DNA of 49,306 nt from Pseudarthrobacter sulfonivorans. Lineage in GTDB: Bacteria > Actinomycetota > Actinomycetes > Actinomycetales > Micrococcaceae. The notes beneath the pieces were generated by a model. The model was not told where the DNA came from and made no database searches. It worked only from the letters and a program-made list of their open reading frames with translations. Location: positions 1-49,306 of the forward strand of contig NZ_JANFCZ010000029.1 of NCBI RefSeq assembly GCF_024391045.1, given 5' to 3'. Both the position numbers and the translations under genes were made by a program. Shown one piece after another: positions 1-7,017 of the stretch (position 1 is its first letter; each line of letters begins with the position of its first letter).

Positions 1-11
1 ACACCCACACG

Positions 12-57
12 AACCGCGAGAGCGTCCCCCCGAAACCCGCAACAACCGCGAGAGCGT
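12..57. repeat. Pair of 14-bp direct repeats in intergenic DNA
   Basis: The 14-mer AACCGCGAGAGCGT occurs at 12-25 and again at 44-57, 32 bp apart, in the non-coding stretch before the first gene. The function is unknown. It could be a scattered intergenic repeat or a paired binding site. The rest of positions 1-251 holds the promoter of the first gene and a possible 7-codon leader ORF. Confidence 0.5.
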
Positions 58-131
58 TTCAGAGAAGTGTGAACATTCCCACGACCTGGCTTCGCATGCG
101 GATCCATGTCATGGTCTGGGGGCGTCTCGCT

Positions 132-137
132 TAGAAT
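132..137 (+). promoter_or_regulatory. Candidate -10 element for the first gene (TAGAAT)
   Basis: TAGAAT at 132-137 has no good -35 upstream. A start near 144-146 would leave a leader of about 107 nt before the ATG at 252. The hexamer sits 8 nt before an ATG at 146, which opens a 7-codon ORF (MYGLRSA, stop 167-169), the same spacing as at the glucokinase gene at 40439. Confidence 0.4.
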
Positions 138-251
138 TGACTGAGATGTACGGACTTCGAAGCGCTTGATTTCGGGTTGCGTAGGATAACGAAACACGGA
201 ACGAGCGGCTGCGATTGCGCCAGTAGTCGGCTCACAACAGGAGGAATCCCC

Positions 252-2072
252 ATGGCTGAGCACAACGGCGGCAATCGCGGCAGGAACGATCGCGGCACCT
301 TCCGCGGAGCGAACAACTCCGGTGGCGATCCACGCGGATTCCGGTCCCGCGATGACCGCAATTCCGAGGGTCCAAAGCGTGGGGCGGACTCCGGCGACCG
401 CAAGTCCTTCGGGGAGCGCAAGCCGTTCGGGGATCGCGACAGTAAGCCCTTTGGTGATCGTCCCCGTCGTGAGGGTGAGGGTGATCGTCGTGGCTTCGGC
501 GGTGGCGACCGTGATCGTAAGCCGTTTGGTGATCGTCCCCGTCGTGAGGGTGAGGGTGATCGTCGTGGCTTCGGCGGTGGCGACCGTGATCGTAAGCCGT
601 TTGGTGACCGTCCCCGTCGTGAGGGTGAGGGTGATCGTCGTGGCTTCGGCGGTGGCGACCGTGATCGTAAGCCGTTTGGTGACCGTTCGCGCCGTGAGGG
701 TGAGGGTGATCGTCGTGGCTTCGGCGGTGGCGACCGTGATCGTAAGCCCATTGGTGACCGTCCGCGCCGTGACGGTGAAGGTGACCGTCGCAGCTTCGGC
801 GGCGGCGGGGGAGAACGCAAGCCCTACGGTGACCGCGGCAACAAGCCTTACGGTGATCGTCCGCGCCGTGAAGGTGAAGGCGAGCGTCGCGGGTTCTCCG
901 GCGGCGACAACCGCAAGCCGTTCGGCGACCGCCAGGACCGTGCACCCCGCAGTTTTGACCGCGGCGACTCCGGTCCGCGTCAGTTCGGTCGTGACCGCGC
1001 CGAGGACCGTCCGGCCCGTGTCCCCAATGCCCGAGACCTTCGCAGCGCCAACCGCCCCGACCGGGAACGTTCCCCTGAAATCGACGAGGATGTCACGGGC
1101 AAGGAACTTGACCGTGCCACCCAGCACCAGATTAAGACGCTGGAAGCCAAGAGCGCGGAATGGGTTGCCCGTCACCTCGTGATGTCCGGCCGCCTGATCG
1201 ATGAAGAACCGGAGCTTGCTTTCCAGCATGCCCTGGCCGCGAGCCGGCGGGGTGGCCGCTTGGCAGCCGTCCGTGAAGCCGTCGGGCTGACCGCATATTC
1301 GGCCGGACATTACGGCGAGGCTCTGCGCGAATTCCGGACCTACCGCCGTATCAGCGGTTCCAACGTCCACCTGCCTGTAATGGCGGACTGCGAACGTGGC
1401 CTGGGCCGGCCCGACCGTGCCCTGGACGTGGTGCGTTCGGAAGAAGCCAATGACCTGGACGCACCGGGCAAGGTCGAGTTGGCCATTGTGGCAGCGGGCG
1501 CCCGGACAGACCTCGGACAGCTGGACGCCGCCGTCGCAGAGCTCGAAATTGCGCAGCTGGACATGAACCGCGCCTTCTCCTACAGCCCCCGGCTGTTCCG
1601 CGCCTACGCCGACGCCCTGGCCGCCGTGGGCCGCCAGGAGGAAGCCTCAAAATGGCAGAAGCAGGCTGTCGTTGCCGAGAATGCCCTGGGCCTGGGTGTC
1701 GACGAAGAACCTGACATCGTGGACCTGGGCTGGGACGAAGAAGAGGAAGCCCGCGAGGAAGCCCAGCGTCGCCGTCTGCTGGAACGTGCCGCCGGTGCTC
1801 CTGAAGAAGCCGCCGCGGCTCGGACGCAAAGCGAGGCGGCTCCTGCAGAAACGGGTGCGTCCACGGGTGTGGACGCCGCCATCGATGACGTGGAATCCGA
1901 CTACTTCGAGTCTGATGACGCCGAATCCGATGAGGATTCGCTCGAACCGGATGAGTTGGAGCCCGGTGCTGTTTCTGCAGAGGCCTCACCGGACGTGCAC
2001 GAGGAATCCGCCGACGCCGGCGACTTCGAGAACGCAGACGAAGCCGGCCTTTCAGAAGGACAGGACAACTAG
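252..2072 (+). CDS. Arg/Gly/Asp-rich repeat protein with C-terminal TPR-like region
   Basis: 606 residues from the ATG at 252, which has AGGAGG just upstream; an in-frame upstream extension to 177 has no such signal. Residues 1-300 are low complexity, rich in Arg, Gly and Asp, and contain five near-identical 25-residue units (motifs RKPFGDR, RREGEGDRRGFGG) encoded by a 75-bp tandem repeat. Residues about 300-500 are ordinary helical sequence with TPR-like helix pairs, and the last 100 residues are strongly acidic. The position before a HAD phosphatase, a small protein and tlyA matches Rv1691 in M. tuberculosis (recalled, not searched). RGG-like repeats suggest RNA or ribosome contact, but this is inference. 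No catalytic motif is visible. The gene sits 6 bp before the next one and is probably cotranscribed with it. Confidence 0.85.
   Translation: MAEHNGGNRGRNDRGTFRGANNSGGDPRGFRSRDDRNSEGPKRGADSGDRKSFGERKPFGDRDSKPFGDRPRREGEGDRRGFGGGDRDRKPFGDRPRREGEGDRRGFGGGDRDRKPFGDRPRREGEGDRRGFGGGDRDRKPFGDRSRREGEGDRRGFGGGDRDRKPIGDRPRRDGEGDRRSFGGGGGERKPYGDRGNKPYGDRPRREGEGERRGFSGGDNRKPFGDRQDRAPRSFDRGDSGPRQFGRDRAEDRPARVPNARDLRSANRPDRERSPEIDEDVTGKELDRATQHQIKTLEAKSAEWVARHLVMSGRLIDEEPELAFQHALAASRRGGRLAAVREAVGLTAYSAGHYGEALREFRTYRRISGSNVHLPVMADCERGLGRPDRALDVVRSEEANDLDAPGKVELAIVAAGARTDLGQLDAAVAELEIAQLDMNRAFSYSPRLFRAYADALAAVGRQEEASKWQKQAVVAENALGLGVDEEPDIVDLGWDEEEEAREEAQRRRLLERAAGAPEEAAAARTQSEAAPAETGASTGVDAAIDDVESDYFESDDAESDEDSLEPDELEPGAVSAEASPDVHEESADAGDFENADEAGLSEGQDN
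432..806 (+). repeat. 75-bp tandem repeat, five in-frame copies
   Basis: Copies start at 432, 507, 582, 657 and 732. The middle ones are almost identical at DNA level and the last has several synonymous changes. A decayed partial copy follows to about 930. The unit is a multiple of three, so gain or loss of copies keeps the reading frame. The repeat uses many T-ending codons (CGT, GGT, GAT), unlike the C/G-ending codons of the rest of the window. Confidence 0.9.
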
Positions 2073-2078
2073 CCCGCC

Positions 2079-3068
2079 ATGACTGACGTTTCCCTGATCT
2101 CCCTGTTTGACGCACTCCTGGCAGACCTGGACGGTGTGGTGTACGCCGGCCCGGACGCCATCCCCGGCGCCGTCGAATCCCTGCAGCAACTCGCGGGTCT
2201 GGACATTGGCCTCGGATACGTGACCAACAACGCCTCCCGCACGCCCGCCCAGGTCGCCGCCCATCTGCGTGAACTGGGAGCGCCGGCCGAGGACAACCAG
2301 GTTGTCAGTTCCTCCCAGGCTGCAGCAGAACTGCTGTCCTCGATGCTGCCCCCGGGAGCCAGGGTACTGATCACCGGCAGCCCGGCGCTGGCCCAGGAGA
2401 TCGAGCTGGTAGGACTGACGCCGGTCAGCGGCCAGGACGAGGATCCCGTAGCGGTGGTCCAGGGCTTCAATCCCGGGATCGGCTGGAAAGACCTGGCCGA
2501 GGCCTGCTACGTGATCTCCGCCGGGGCCCTCTGGGTGGCCACCAACACGGACTCCACCATCCCGCAGGCCCGGGGGATCGCTCCCGGCAACGGCGCCTTC
2601 ATCGCAGCCGTTGCGGGAGCAACGGGCCAGACGCCCCTGGTGGCCGGCAAGCCCGAGGCTCCGCTTTTCCACGCCGCGGCAAAGCGGCTCGCCGCTGACC
2701 GTCCCCTGGTCGTGGGCGACCGGCTGGACACGGACATCCTCGGCGGCAACAACGCTGGCTTCGCTACGGTGGCCGTACTGACCGGCGTCGACACCAAGCG
2801 CACCATCCTGGCCGCGCGCACCGCAGAACGCCCGGACTACATGATCAGCGACCTCAGCGACCTCCACCGGCCCTACCCTGCCGTCAACAACACCGACGGG
2901 ACGTACCGCTGCGGTGCTGCCTCGGCCCACGTCCGCGGGGACACGGTCAGGGTCCAAGGGCGCGAGGACGATCTTGACGCGTGGCGGGCTGCCTGTGCCG
3001 CATGGTGGGCCGCCGTGCCGGAGGCTGCCGAGGCCAGGGCACCCCAGCTCGAATGGCTTACCCCGTAG
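2079..3068 (+). CDS. HAD-superfamily sugar/glycerol phosphate phosphatase (NagD-like)
   Basis: 329 residues. HAD motif I is DLDGVVY with Asp16 and Asp18 as nucleophile and acid/base. Motif II is TNN at 49-51, the motif III Lys is in KPEAP (Lys191), and motif IV is GDRLDTD at 213-219. The large insertion between motifs II and III is the type II cap of NagD-like phosphatases. A C-terminal extension of about 90 residues follows the core. The position beside tlyA matches Rv1692, reported as a D,L-glycerol-3-phosphate phosphatase, so membrane glycerolipid recycling is a reasonable guess, though the substrate cannot be read from sequence. It starts 6 bp after the preceding stop. Confidence 0.88.
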   Translation: MTDVSLISLFDALLADLDGVVYAGPDAIPGAVESLQQLAGLDIGLGYVTNNASRTPAQVAAHLRELGAPAEDNQVVSSSQAAAELLSSMLPPGARVLITGSPALAQEIELVGLTPVSGQDEDPVAVVQGFNPGIGWKDLAEACYVISAGALWVATNTDSTIPQARGIAPGNGAFIAAVAGATGQTPLVAGKPEAPLFHAAAKRLAADRPLVVGDRLDTDILGGNNAGFATVAVLTGVDTKRTILAARTAERPDYMISDLSDLHRPYPAVNNTDGTYRCGAASAHVRGDTVRVQGREDDLDAWRAACAAWWAAVPEAAEARAPQLEWLTP

Positions 3069-3073
3069 GTCAG

Positions 3074-3079
3074 TAGACT
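3074..3079 (+). promoter_or_regulatory. Leaderless-type -10 hexamer (TAGACT)
   Basis: TAGACT lies exactly 6 nt before the ATG at 3086, so transcription would start at or next to the start codon. No -35 is recognisable. It would give the downstream tlyA-nadK-recN genes a promoter of their own within the cluster. Confidence 0.55.
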
Positions 3080-3085
3080 GGTTCA

Positions 3086-3313
3086 ATGACTGAGCTGAAC
3101 GACGAGCAGAACGGCCACGCAGCCCAGCTAACACCCCAATGGCCGGGGAATGCCGCGCCAAAAGTCAGCGATCCGGAGGTCGCGTCCATTGTTGCGGCCC
3201 TGGACGGCCTCGCGGACCGGCCTGTCGCGGTACACGACCAGGTCTACACGGAACTGCACGACGCCCTGCTGGAGGCGTTGAATCGGGACACTCCCCGTGA
3301 AGGAAAGGCCTGA
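3086..3313 (+). CDS. Small conserved protein upstream of tlyA (75 aa)
   Basis: 75 residues, soluble and acidic, with no membrane segment or cysteine. A predicted helical half (about residues 28-70) contains VASIVAALDGLADRPVAVHD, which resembles the short ORF found in the same place in other actinobacteria (Rv1693 position, from memory). No function is known to me. The start has no ribosome binding site but lies 6 nt behind TAGACT, which suggests leaderless translation. The stop is 2 bp before tlyA, so the two are probably translationally coupled. Confidence 0.8.
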   Translation: MTELNDEQNGHAAQLTPQWPGNAAPKVSDPEVASIVAALDGLADRPVAVHDQVYTELHDALLEALNRDTPREGKA

Positions 3314-3315
3314 GC

Positions 3316-4128
3316 ATGGCACGGCTTGACCAGGCCCTGGTGGCCCGCGGCCTGGCGAGGTCACGCACCCACGCGGCTGCACTGATCGCCGAGGGCAAAG
3401 TGAGCTCGGCGGGGCAGGTCCTGTCCAAGGCCTCCCTGCAAATACCGGAGGAGAAGGACCTGGCGGTTCAACACACCGACGAGGACACCTACGTCAGCCG
3501 GGCCGGCCACAAACTCGCGGGGGCGCTGGATGCGTTCCCGGACGTTGTCGTGGAAGGCAAAAGGTGCCTCGACGCCGGTGCCTCCACCGGCGGCTTCACC
3601 GAGGTGCTCCTCAGGCGCGGTGGGGCACACGTGGTGGCGGTCGACGTCGGGCACGGTCAGATGGTGCCGCAGCTCCGGGAGGACGCCCGGGTGGCCGTGC
3701 ACGAAGGCATGAACGTGCGCTACATGACGCCGGCGGACATCGGCGGGCAGGCCGAAATTACTGTGGCCGATCTCGCCTTCATTTCGCTGACCCTCGTGGT
3801 CCACCCACTTGCCCAGTGCACGCTGCAGGGCGGCGACCTGGTGCTGATGGTCAAGCCCCAGTTCGAGATCGGCAAGGACCGGCTGGGCCGCACGGGCGTG
3901 GTCACGTCCGAACGCGAACGCCGGATGGCGGTGGAAAAGGTGGCAAATTCAGCGCTCGACGCCGGACTGGACCTGTGCGGCCTGGCGGAAAGTCCCTTGC
4001 CCGGCCAGGACGGAAACGTCGAATACTTCCTGTGGATAAAACGCAGGATCACCCAAGACCTGCCTAAGATCGAAGAGCGCCATGCAGCCCTTGACGGTCT
4101 GCTTGGACGAATCTGGCCGAACCATTAG
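3316..4128 (+). CDS. tlyA: rRNA (cytidine-2'-O)-methyltransferase TlyA
   Basis: 270 residues, the usual TlyA length. An N-terminal S4 RNA-binding domain (about 1-60, RLDQALVARGLARSR) is followed by an FtsJ-like SAM-dependent methyltransferase with the SAM loop LDAGASTGGFT (84-94), DLAFISL at 151 and MVKPQFE at 177. The family 2'-O-methylates a cytidine in 16S helix 44 and one in 23S helix 69, and its loss gives capreomycin resistance in mycobacteria. It starts 2 bp after the small upstream ORF and is followed by nadK and recN, the conserved actinobacterial order. Confidence 0.95.
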   Translation: MARLDQALVARGLARSRTHAAALIAEGKVSSAGQVLSKASLQIPEEKDLAVQHTDEDTYVSRAGHKLAGALDAFPDVVVEGKRCLDAGASTGGFTEVLLRRGGAHVVAVDVGHGQMVPQLREDARVAVHEGMNVRYMTPADIGGQAEITVADLAFISLTLVVHPLAQCTLQGGDLVLMVKPQFEIGKDRLGRTGVVTSERERRMAVEKVANSALDAGLDLCGLAESPLPGQDGNVEYFLWIKRRITQDLPKIEERHAALDGLLGRIWPNH

Positions 4129-4141
4129 AAGGCGGAACCCG

Positions 4142-5167
4142 ATGAGCAGGCGAGTACTTGTCCTTGCCCACACTGGCCGCGAGGAATCCTTAAAGGCTGC
4201 CTGGGAAGCCTGTGCCATGCTCCACGACTCCGGAATTGTGCCGGTGATGCAGGAGTCCGAACTGGCAGACATGGAGCGTTTTTTTGGCCATCTCACCCAG
4301 CCGGTGGAAATCCTGCACGACCACGTCCGGCTGCCGGACGTGGAACTCGTCATGGTTTTGGGCGGCGACGGCACCATCCTGCGTGCCGCTGAACTGGTCC
4401 GGGAAGTCGATGTGCCGTTGCTGGGCGTCAACCTTGGCCATGTCGGTTTCCTTGCCGAGAGCGAGCGGGCAGACCTGGCCCAGACGGTGGAGTGGATCGC
4501 ACGTCGCGATTACACTGTCGAAGAGCGCATGACCATCGACGTTCAGGTCTGGGTCCGTGGCCAGAAGATCTGGCACACCTGGGCCCTCAACGAGGCCGCC
4601 ATCGAAAAAGGCAACCGCGAACGCATGCTGGAGGTGGTCACCGAAGTGGATGAGCGCCCCCTGACGTCCTACGGCTGCGACGGCGTGGTGCTGGCCACGC
4701 CCACAGGCTCCACCGCCTACGCATTCTCCGCAGGGGGGCCCGTGGTTTGGCCCGAGGTCGAAGCCCTCCTGATTGTCCCCATCAGCGCACACGCGCTCTT
4801 CGCCAAGCCACTGGTGGTATCCCCGCGGTCACGGCTAGCCGTGGAAGTCCTCACCCGTACGGGGGCCCAGGGCGTGCTCTGGTGCGACGGCCGGCGTTCG
4901 GTGGATCTGCCGCCCGGCGCACGCGTGGAAGTGACAAAGTCCGCCACCCCGGTCCGGCTGGCCAGGACCCACCAGACGCCTTTCTCCGCCCGGCTGGTCC
5001 GCAAGTTTGAGCTGCCGATCCATGGTTGGCGGGGGCCCGTGCCCCAGTCGGATGCCATCCACACCGGGCCCATCCCGGTGGTCAGGACACTCGGGCCCAT
5101 GCCGCCGCTTCAGGTTCCCGCCAGGGACCAGCCAGAAGACGAAACCGATCCCGCGAACGCAAAGTGA
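4142..5167 (+). CDS. nadK: NAD kinase
   Basis: 341 residues from the ATG at 4142, preceded by AAGGCGG. A longer in-frame extension overlaps the tlyA end and lacks support. The ATP-binding motif GGDGT is at 74-78, followed by LGHVGFLAE and the NAD-binding stretch CDGVVLATPTGSTAYAFSAG. The enzyme phosphorylates NAD to NADP in the cytoplasm. The C-terminal tail of about 60 residues beyond the kinase core (Pro-rich) is longer than in many homologues. It is separated from recN by 3 bp. Confidence 0.95.
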   Translation: MSRRVLVLAHTGREESLKAAWEACAMLHDSGIVPVMQESELADMERFFGHLTQPVEILHDHVRLPDVELVMVLGGDGTILRAAELVREVDVPLLGVNLGHVGFLAESERADLAQTVEWIARRDYTVEERMTIDVQVWVRGQKIWHTWALNEAAIEKGNRERMLEVVTEVDERPLTSYGCDGVVLATPTGSTAYAFSAGGPVVWPEVEALLIVPISAHALFAKPLVVSPRSRLAVEVLTRTGAQGVLWCDGRRSVDLPPGARVEVTKSATPVRLARTHQTPFSARLVRKFELPIHGWRGPVPQSDAIHTGPIPVVRTLGPMPPLQVPARDQPEDETDPANAK

Positions 5168-5170
5168 ACC

Positions 5171-6910
5171 ATGCTTGAAGAACTGAGAATCCGCGATCTC
5201 GGCGTCATCACGGACGCCACCCTGCCGCTGGGCCCCGGGCTGAGCGTTGTCACCGGCGAGACCGGTGCCGGCAAAACGATGGTGGTCACCGCCGTCGGCC
5301 TCCTGCTGGGAGCCAGATCGGACGCCGGGGCGGTACGCAGCGGCGCGAAGAGCGCCTCTGCGGAAGCCGTGCTGAAGCTCGACGCCGGGCACCCGGCGAT
5401 CGCCCGGGCGGTGGACGCAGGCGCCGACGTCGAAGAGTACGACGGCGGCGCGGAACTTATTCTGGCCCGCCGCCTCGGTGCCGACGGGCGCAGCCGTGCC
5501 TTCCTGGGCGGGCGTGCCGCACCTGTTGGCGTCCTCGCCGAGATCGGCGAGACCCTGGTGGTGGTCCATGGCCAGTCGGACCAGATCAGGCTGAAGGGGG
5601 CCGCCGCCCAGCGCGGCGCCCTGGACAAGTTTGCCGGCGACGCCCTGGCGGGCCCGCTGGGCACCTACCAGGAGCTGTACGGCCGCTGGAAGGCCAGCCA
5701 GGCGGAGCTGGAAACCCTCCGCAGCGCTGCCCGCGACAGGCTCCGTGAGGCCGAGTCGCTGGAGATTGCGCTGGCCGAGATCGACGAGGTGGATCCGCAG
5801 CCGGGTGAGGACGAGCTCCTGAAGGCGGAGGCCATGAAGCTGGCCAACGTGGAGGAACTTAGGATCGCGGCAAACACCGCCCACCAGGCGCTCATCGCCG
5901 AGGACTACGGAGATGAGGGGGACGCCACCACCTTGGTGGACGCCGCGAAACGGACCCTGGAAAATGTCGCCGAACACGACGCCGAACTGGGGGCCGCGGC
6001 ATCACGGCTGGCCGAAGTGGGCTTCCTGCTCAACGATATTGCCACGGAGCTTGCCAGCTACCAGGCAGGCCTGGACTCGGAGGGCCCGGAACGGCTCGCA
6101 GAGATCGAGGACCGCCGCGCTTCCTTGGCCAAACTGGTCCGAAAATACGCCCCCAGCATCGATGAAGTCCTGGTATGGGCCGGGAACGCCCGGGCCCGTT
6201 TCGATGAACTCCAGGACGACTCCACCCGGATCGAGACACTGGACGCCGAGGTGGTCCGGGCCGAGGCGGAACTGCAGAAGCAGGCCGCAAGCATCAGCAA
6301 AATCCGGGCCAAGGCGGCGAAAGACCTCTCCAGCCGGGTGAGTGCCGAACTCAAGGCGCTGGCCATGGCAGATGCCACCCTGGTGATCACCCTCGAAGGT
6401 GCCGGACAGCTGACACCGCACGGCGCGGACGAGATCTCGTTCCTGCTCCGGCCGCACTCCGGCGCTCCGGCGCGGCCGCTCGGCAAGGGCGCCTCCGGCG
6501 GTGAGCTGTCCCGCGTGATGCTCGCCATTGAAGTGGTGCTGGCGGCGGTGGACCCGGTCCCCACCTTCGTGTTCGACGAAGTGGACGCGGGCGTCGGCGG
6601 CCGGGCCGCCGTCGAAATCGGACGCCGGCTCGCGATGCTTGCCCGGCACGTACAGGTCCTGGTGGTCACGCACCTGCCGCAGGTGGCGGCGTTCGCTGAC
6701 CAGCACATCACCGTCACCAAAACGTCGGTCCGGGGAGCCGACGGCGGCACTGTCACCGGATTCACATCCAGTGATGTGCGACTCCTCGATGGCACCGAAC
6801 GCGTGAAGGAACTCGCCCGCATGCTCGCAGGCCAGGAAGACTCCGAATCGGCGCAGGCACACGCCCAAGAGCTCCTTGACGACGCAAAACTGCTTCCGCA
6901 ACGGGCCTGA
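5171..6910 (+). CDS. recN: DNA repair protein RecN
   Basis: 579 residues. SMC-like ATPase with Walker A GETGAGKT at 29-36 and a central helical coiled-coil region (about 150-390, Ala/Glu/Leu rich). The ABC signature is GKGASGGELSRV (about 437-448) and Walker B is FVFDEVDAGVGG (about 463-475). RecN acts early in double-strand break repair by tethering DNA ends. It is the last gene of the tlyA-nadK-recN unit. The SteA/SteB-type genes recalled between recN and pyrG in mycobacteria and corynebacteria are absent here. Confidence 0.95.
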   Translation: MLEELRIRDLGVITDATLPLGPGLSVVTGETGAGKTMVVTAVGLLLGARSDAGAVRSGAKSASAEAVLKLDAGHPAIARAVDAGADVEEYDGGAELILARRLGADGRSRAFLGGRAAPVGVLAEIGETLVVVHGQSDQIRLKGAAAQRGALDKFAGDALAGPLGTYQELYGRWKASQAELETLRSAARDRLREAESLEIALAEIDEVDPQPGEDELLKAEAMKLANVEELRIAANTAHQALIAEDYGDEGDATTLVDAAKRTLENVAEHDAELGAAASRLAEVGFLLNDIATELASYQAGLDSEGPERLAEIEDRRASLAKLVRKYAPSIDEVLVWAGNARARFDELQDDSTRIETLDAEVVRAEAELQKQAASISKIRAKAAKDLSSRVSAELKALAMADATLVITLEGAGQLTPHGADEISFLLRPHSGAPARPLGKGASGGELSRVMLAIEVVLAAVDPVPTFVFDEVDAGVGGRAAVEIGRRLAMLARHVQVLVVTHLPQVAAFADQHITVTKTSVRGADGGTVTGFTSSDVRLLDGTERVKELARMLAGQEDSESAQAHAQELLDDAKLLPQRA

Positions 6911-7003
6911 CCGGCAGCCAACCCTTGATCCAAAGGGGTGCCGCCGTGCACACTGGATCATTTGGGGAACCAGTTCCTGATCCGGGAAAGGCTCAATTGA
7001 TGA

Positions 7004-7009
7004 TAGGCT
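7004..7009 (+). promoter_or_regulatory. Candidate -10 hexamer for pyrG (TAGGCT)
   Basis: TAGGCT ends 8 nt before the GTG at 7018, close to the leaderless spacing seen at other genes here. The alternative in-frame ATG at 7000 lies inside this region and has GGAAAGG 8 nt upstream, so the two readings compete. Confidence 0.4.
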
Positions 7010-7017
7010 CGAATTCC

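Noticed and set aside
432..806. Possible CRISPR array
   Set aside because: The repeats are directly adjacent with no unique spacers, are 75 bp long and are read in frame inside a gene. No cas genes are present.
131..820. Minus-strand ORF with SR-type repeats (RSPSPSRRGRSP)
   Set aside because: It is the antisense image of the 75-bp coding repeat. The plus-strand gene has a ribosome binding site and a TPR-like continuation; the minus ORF has neither.
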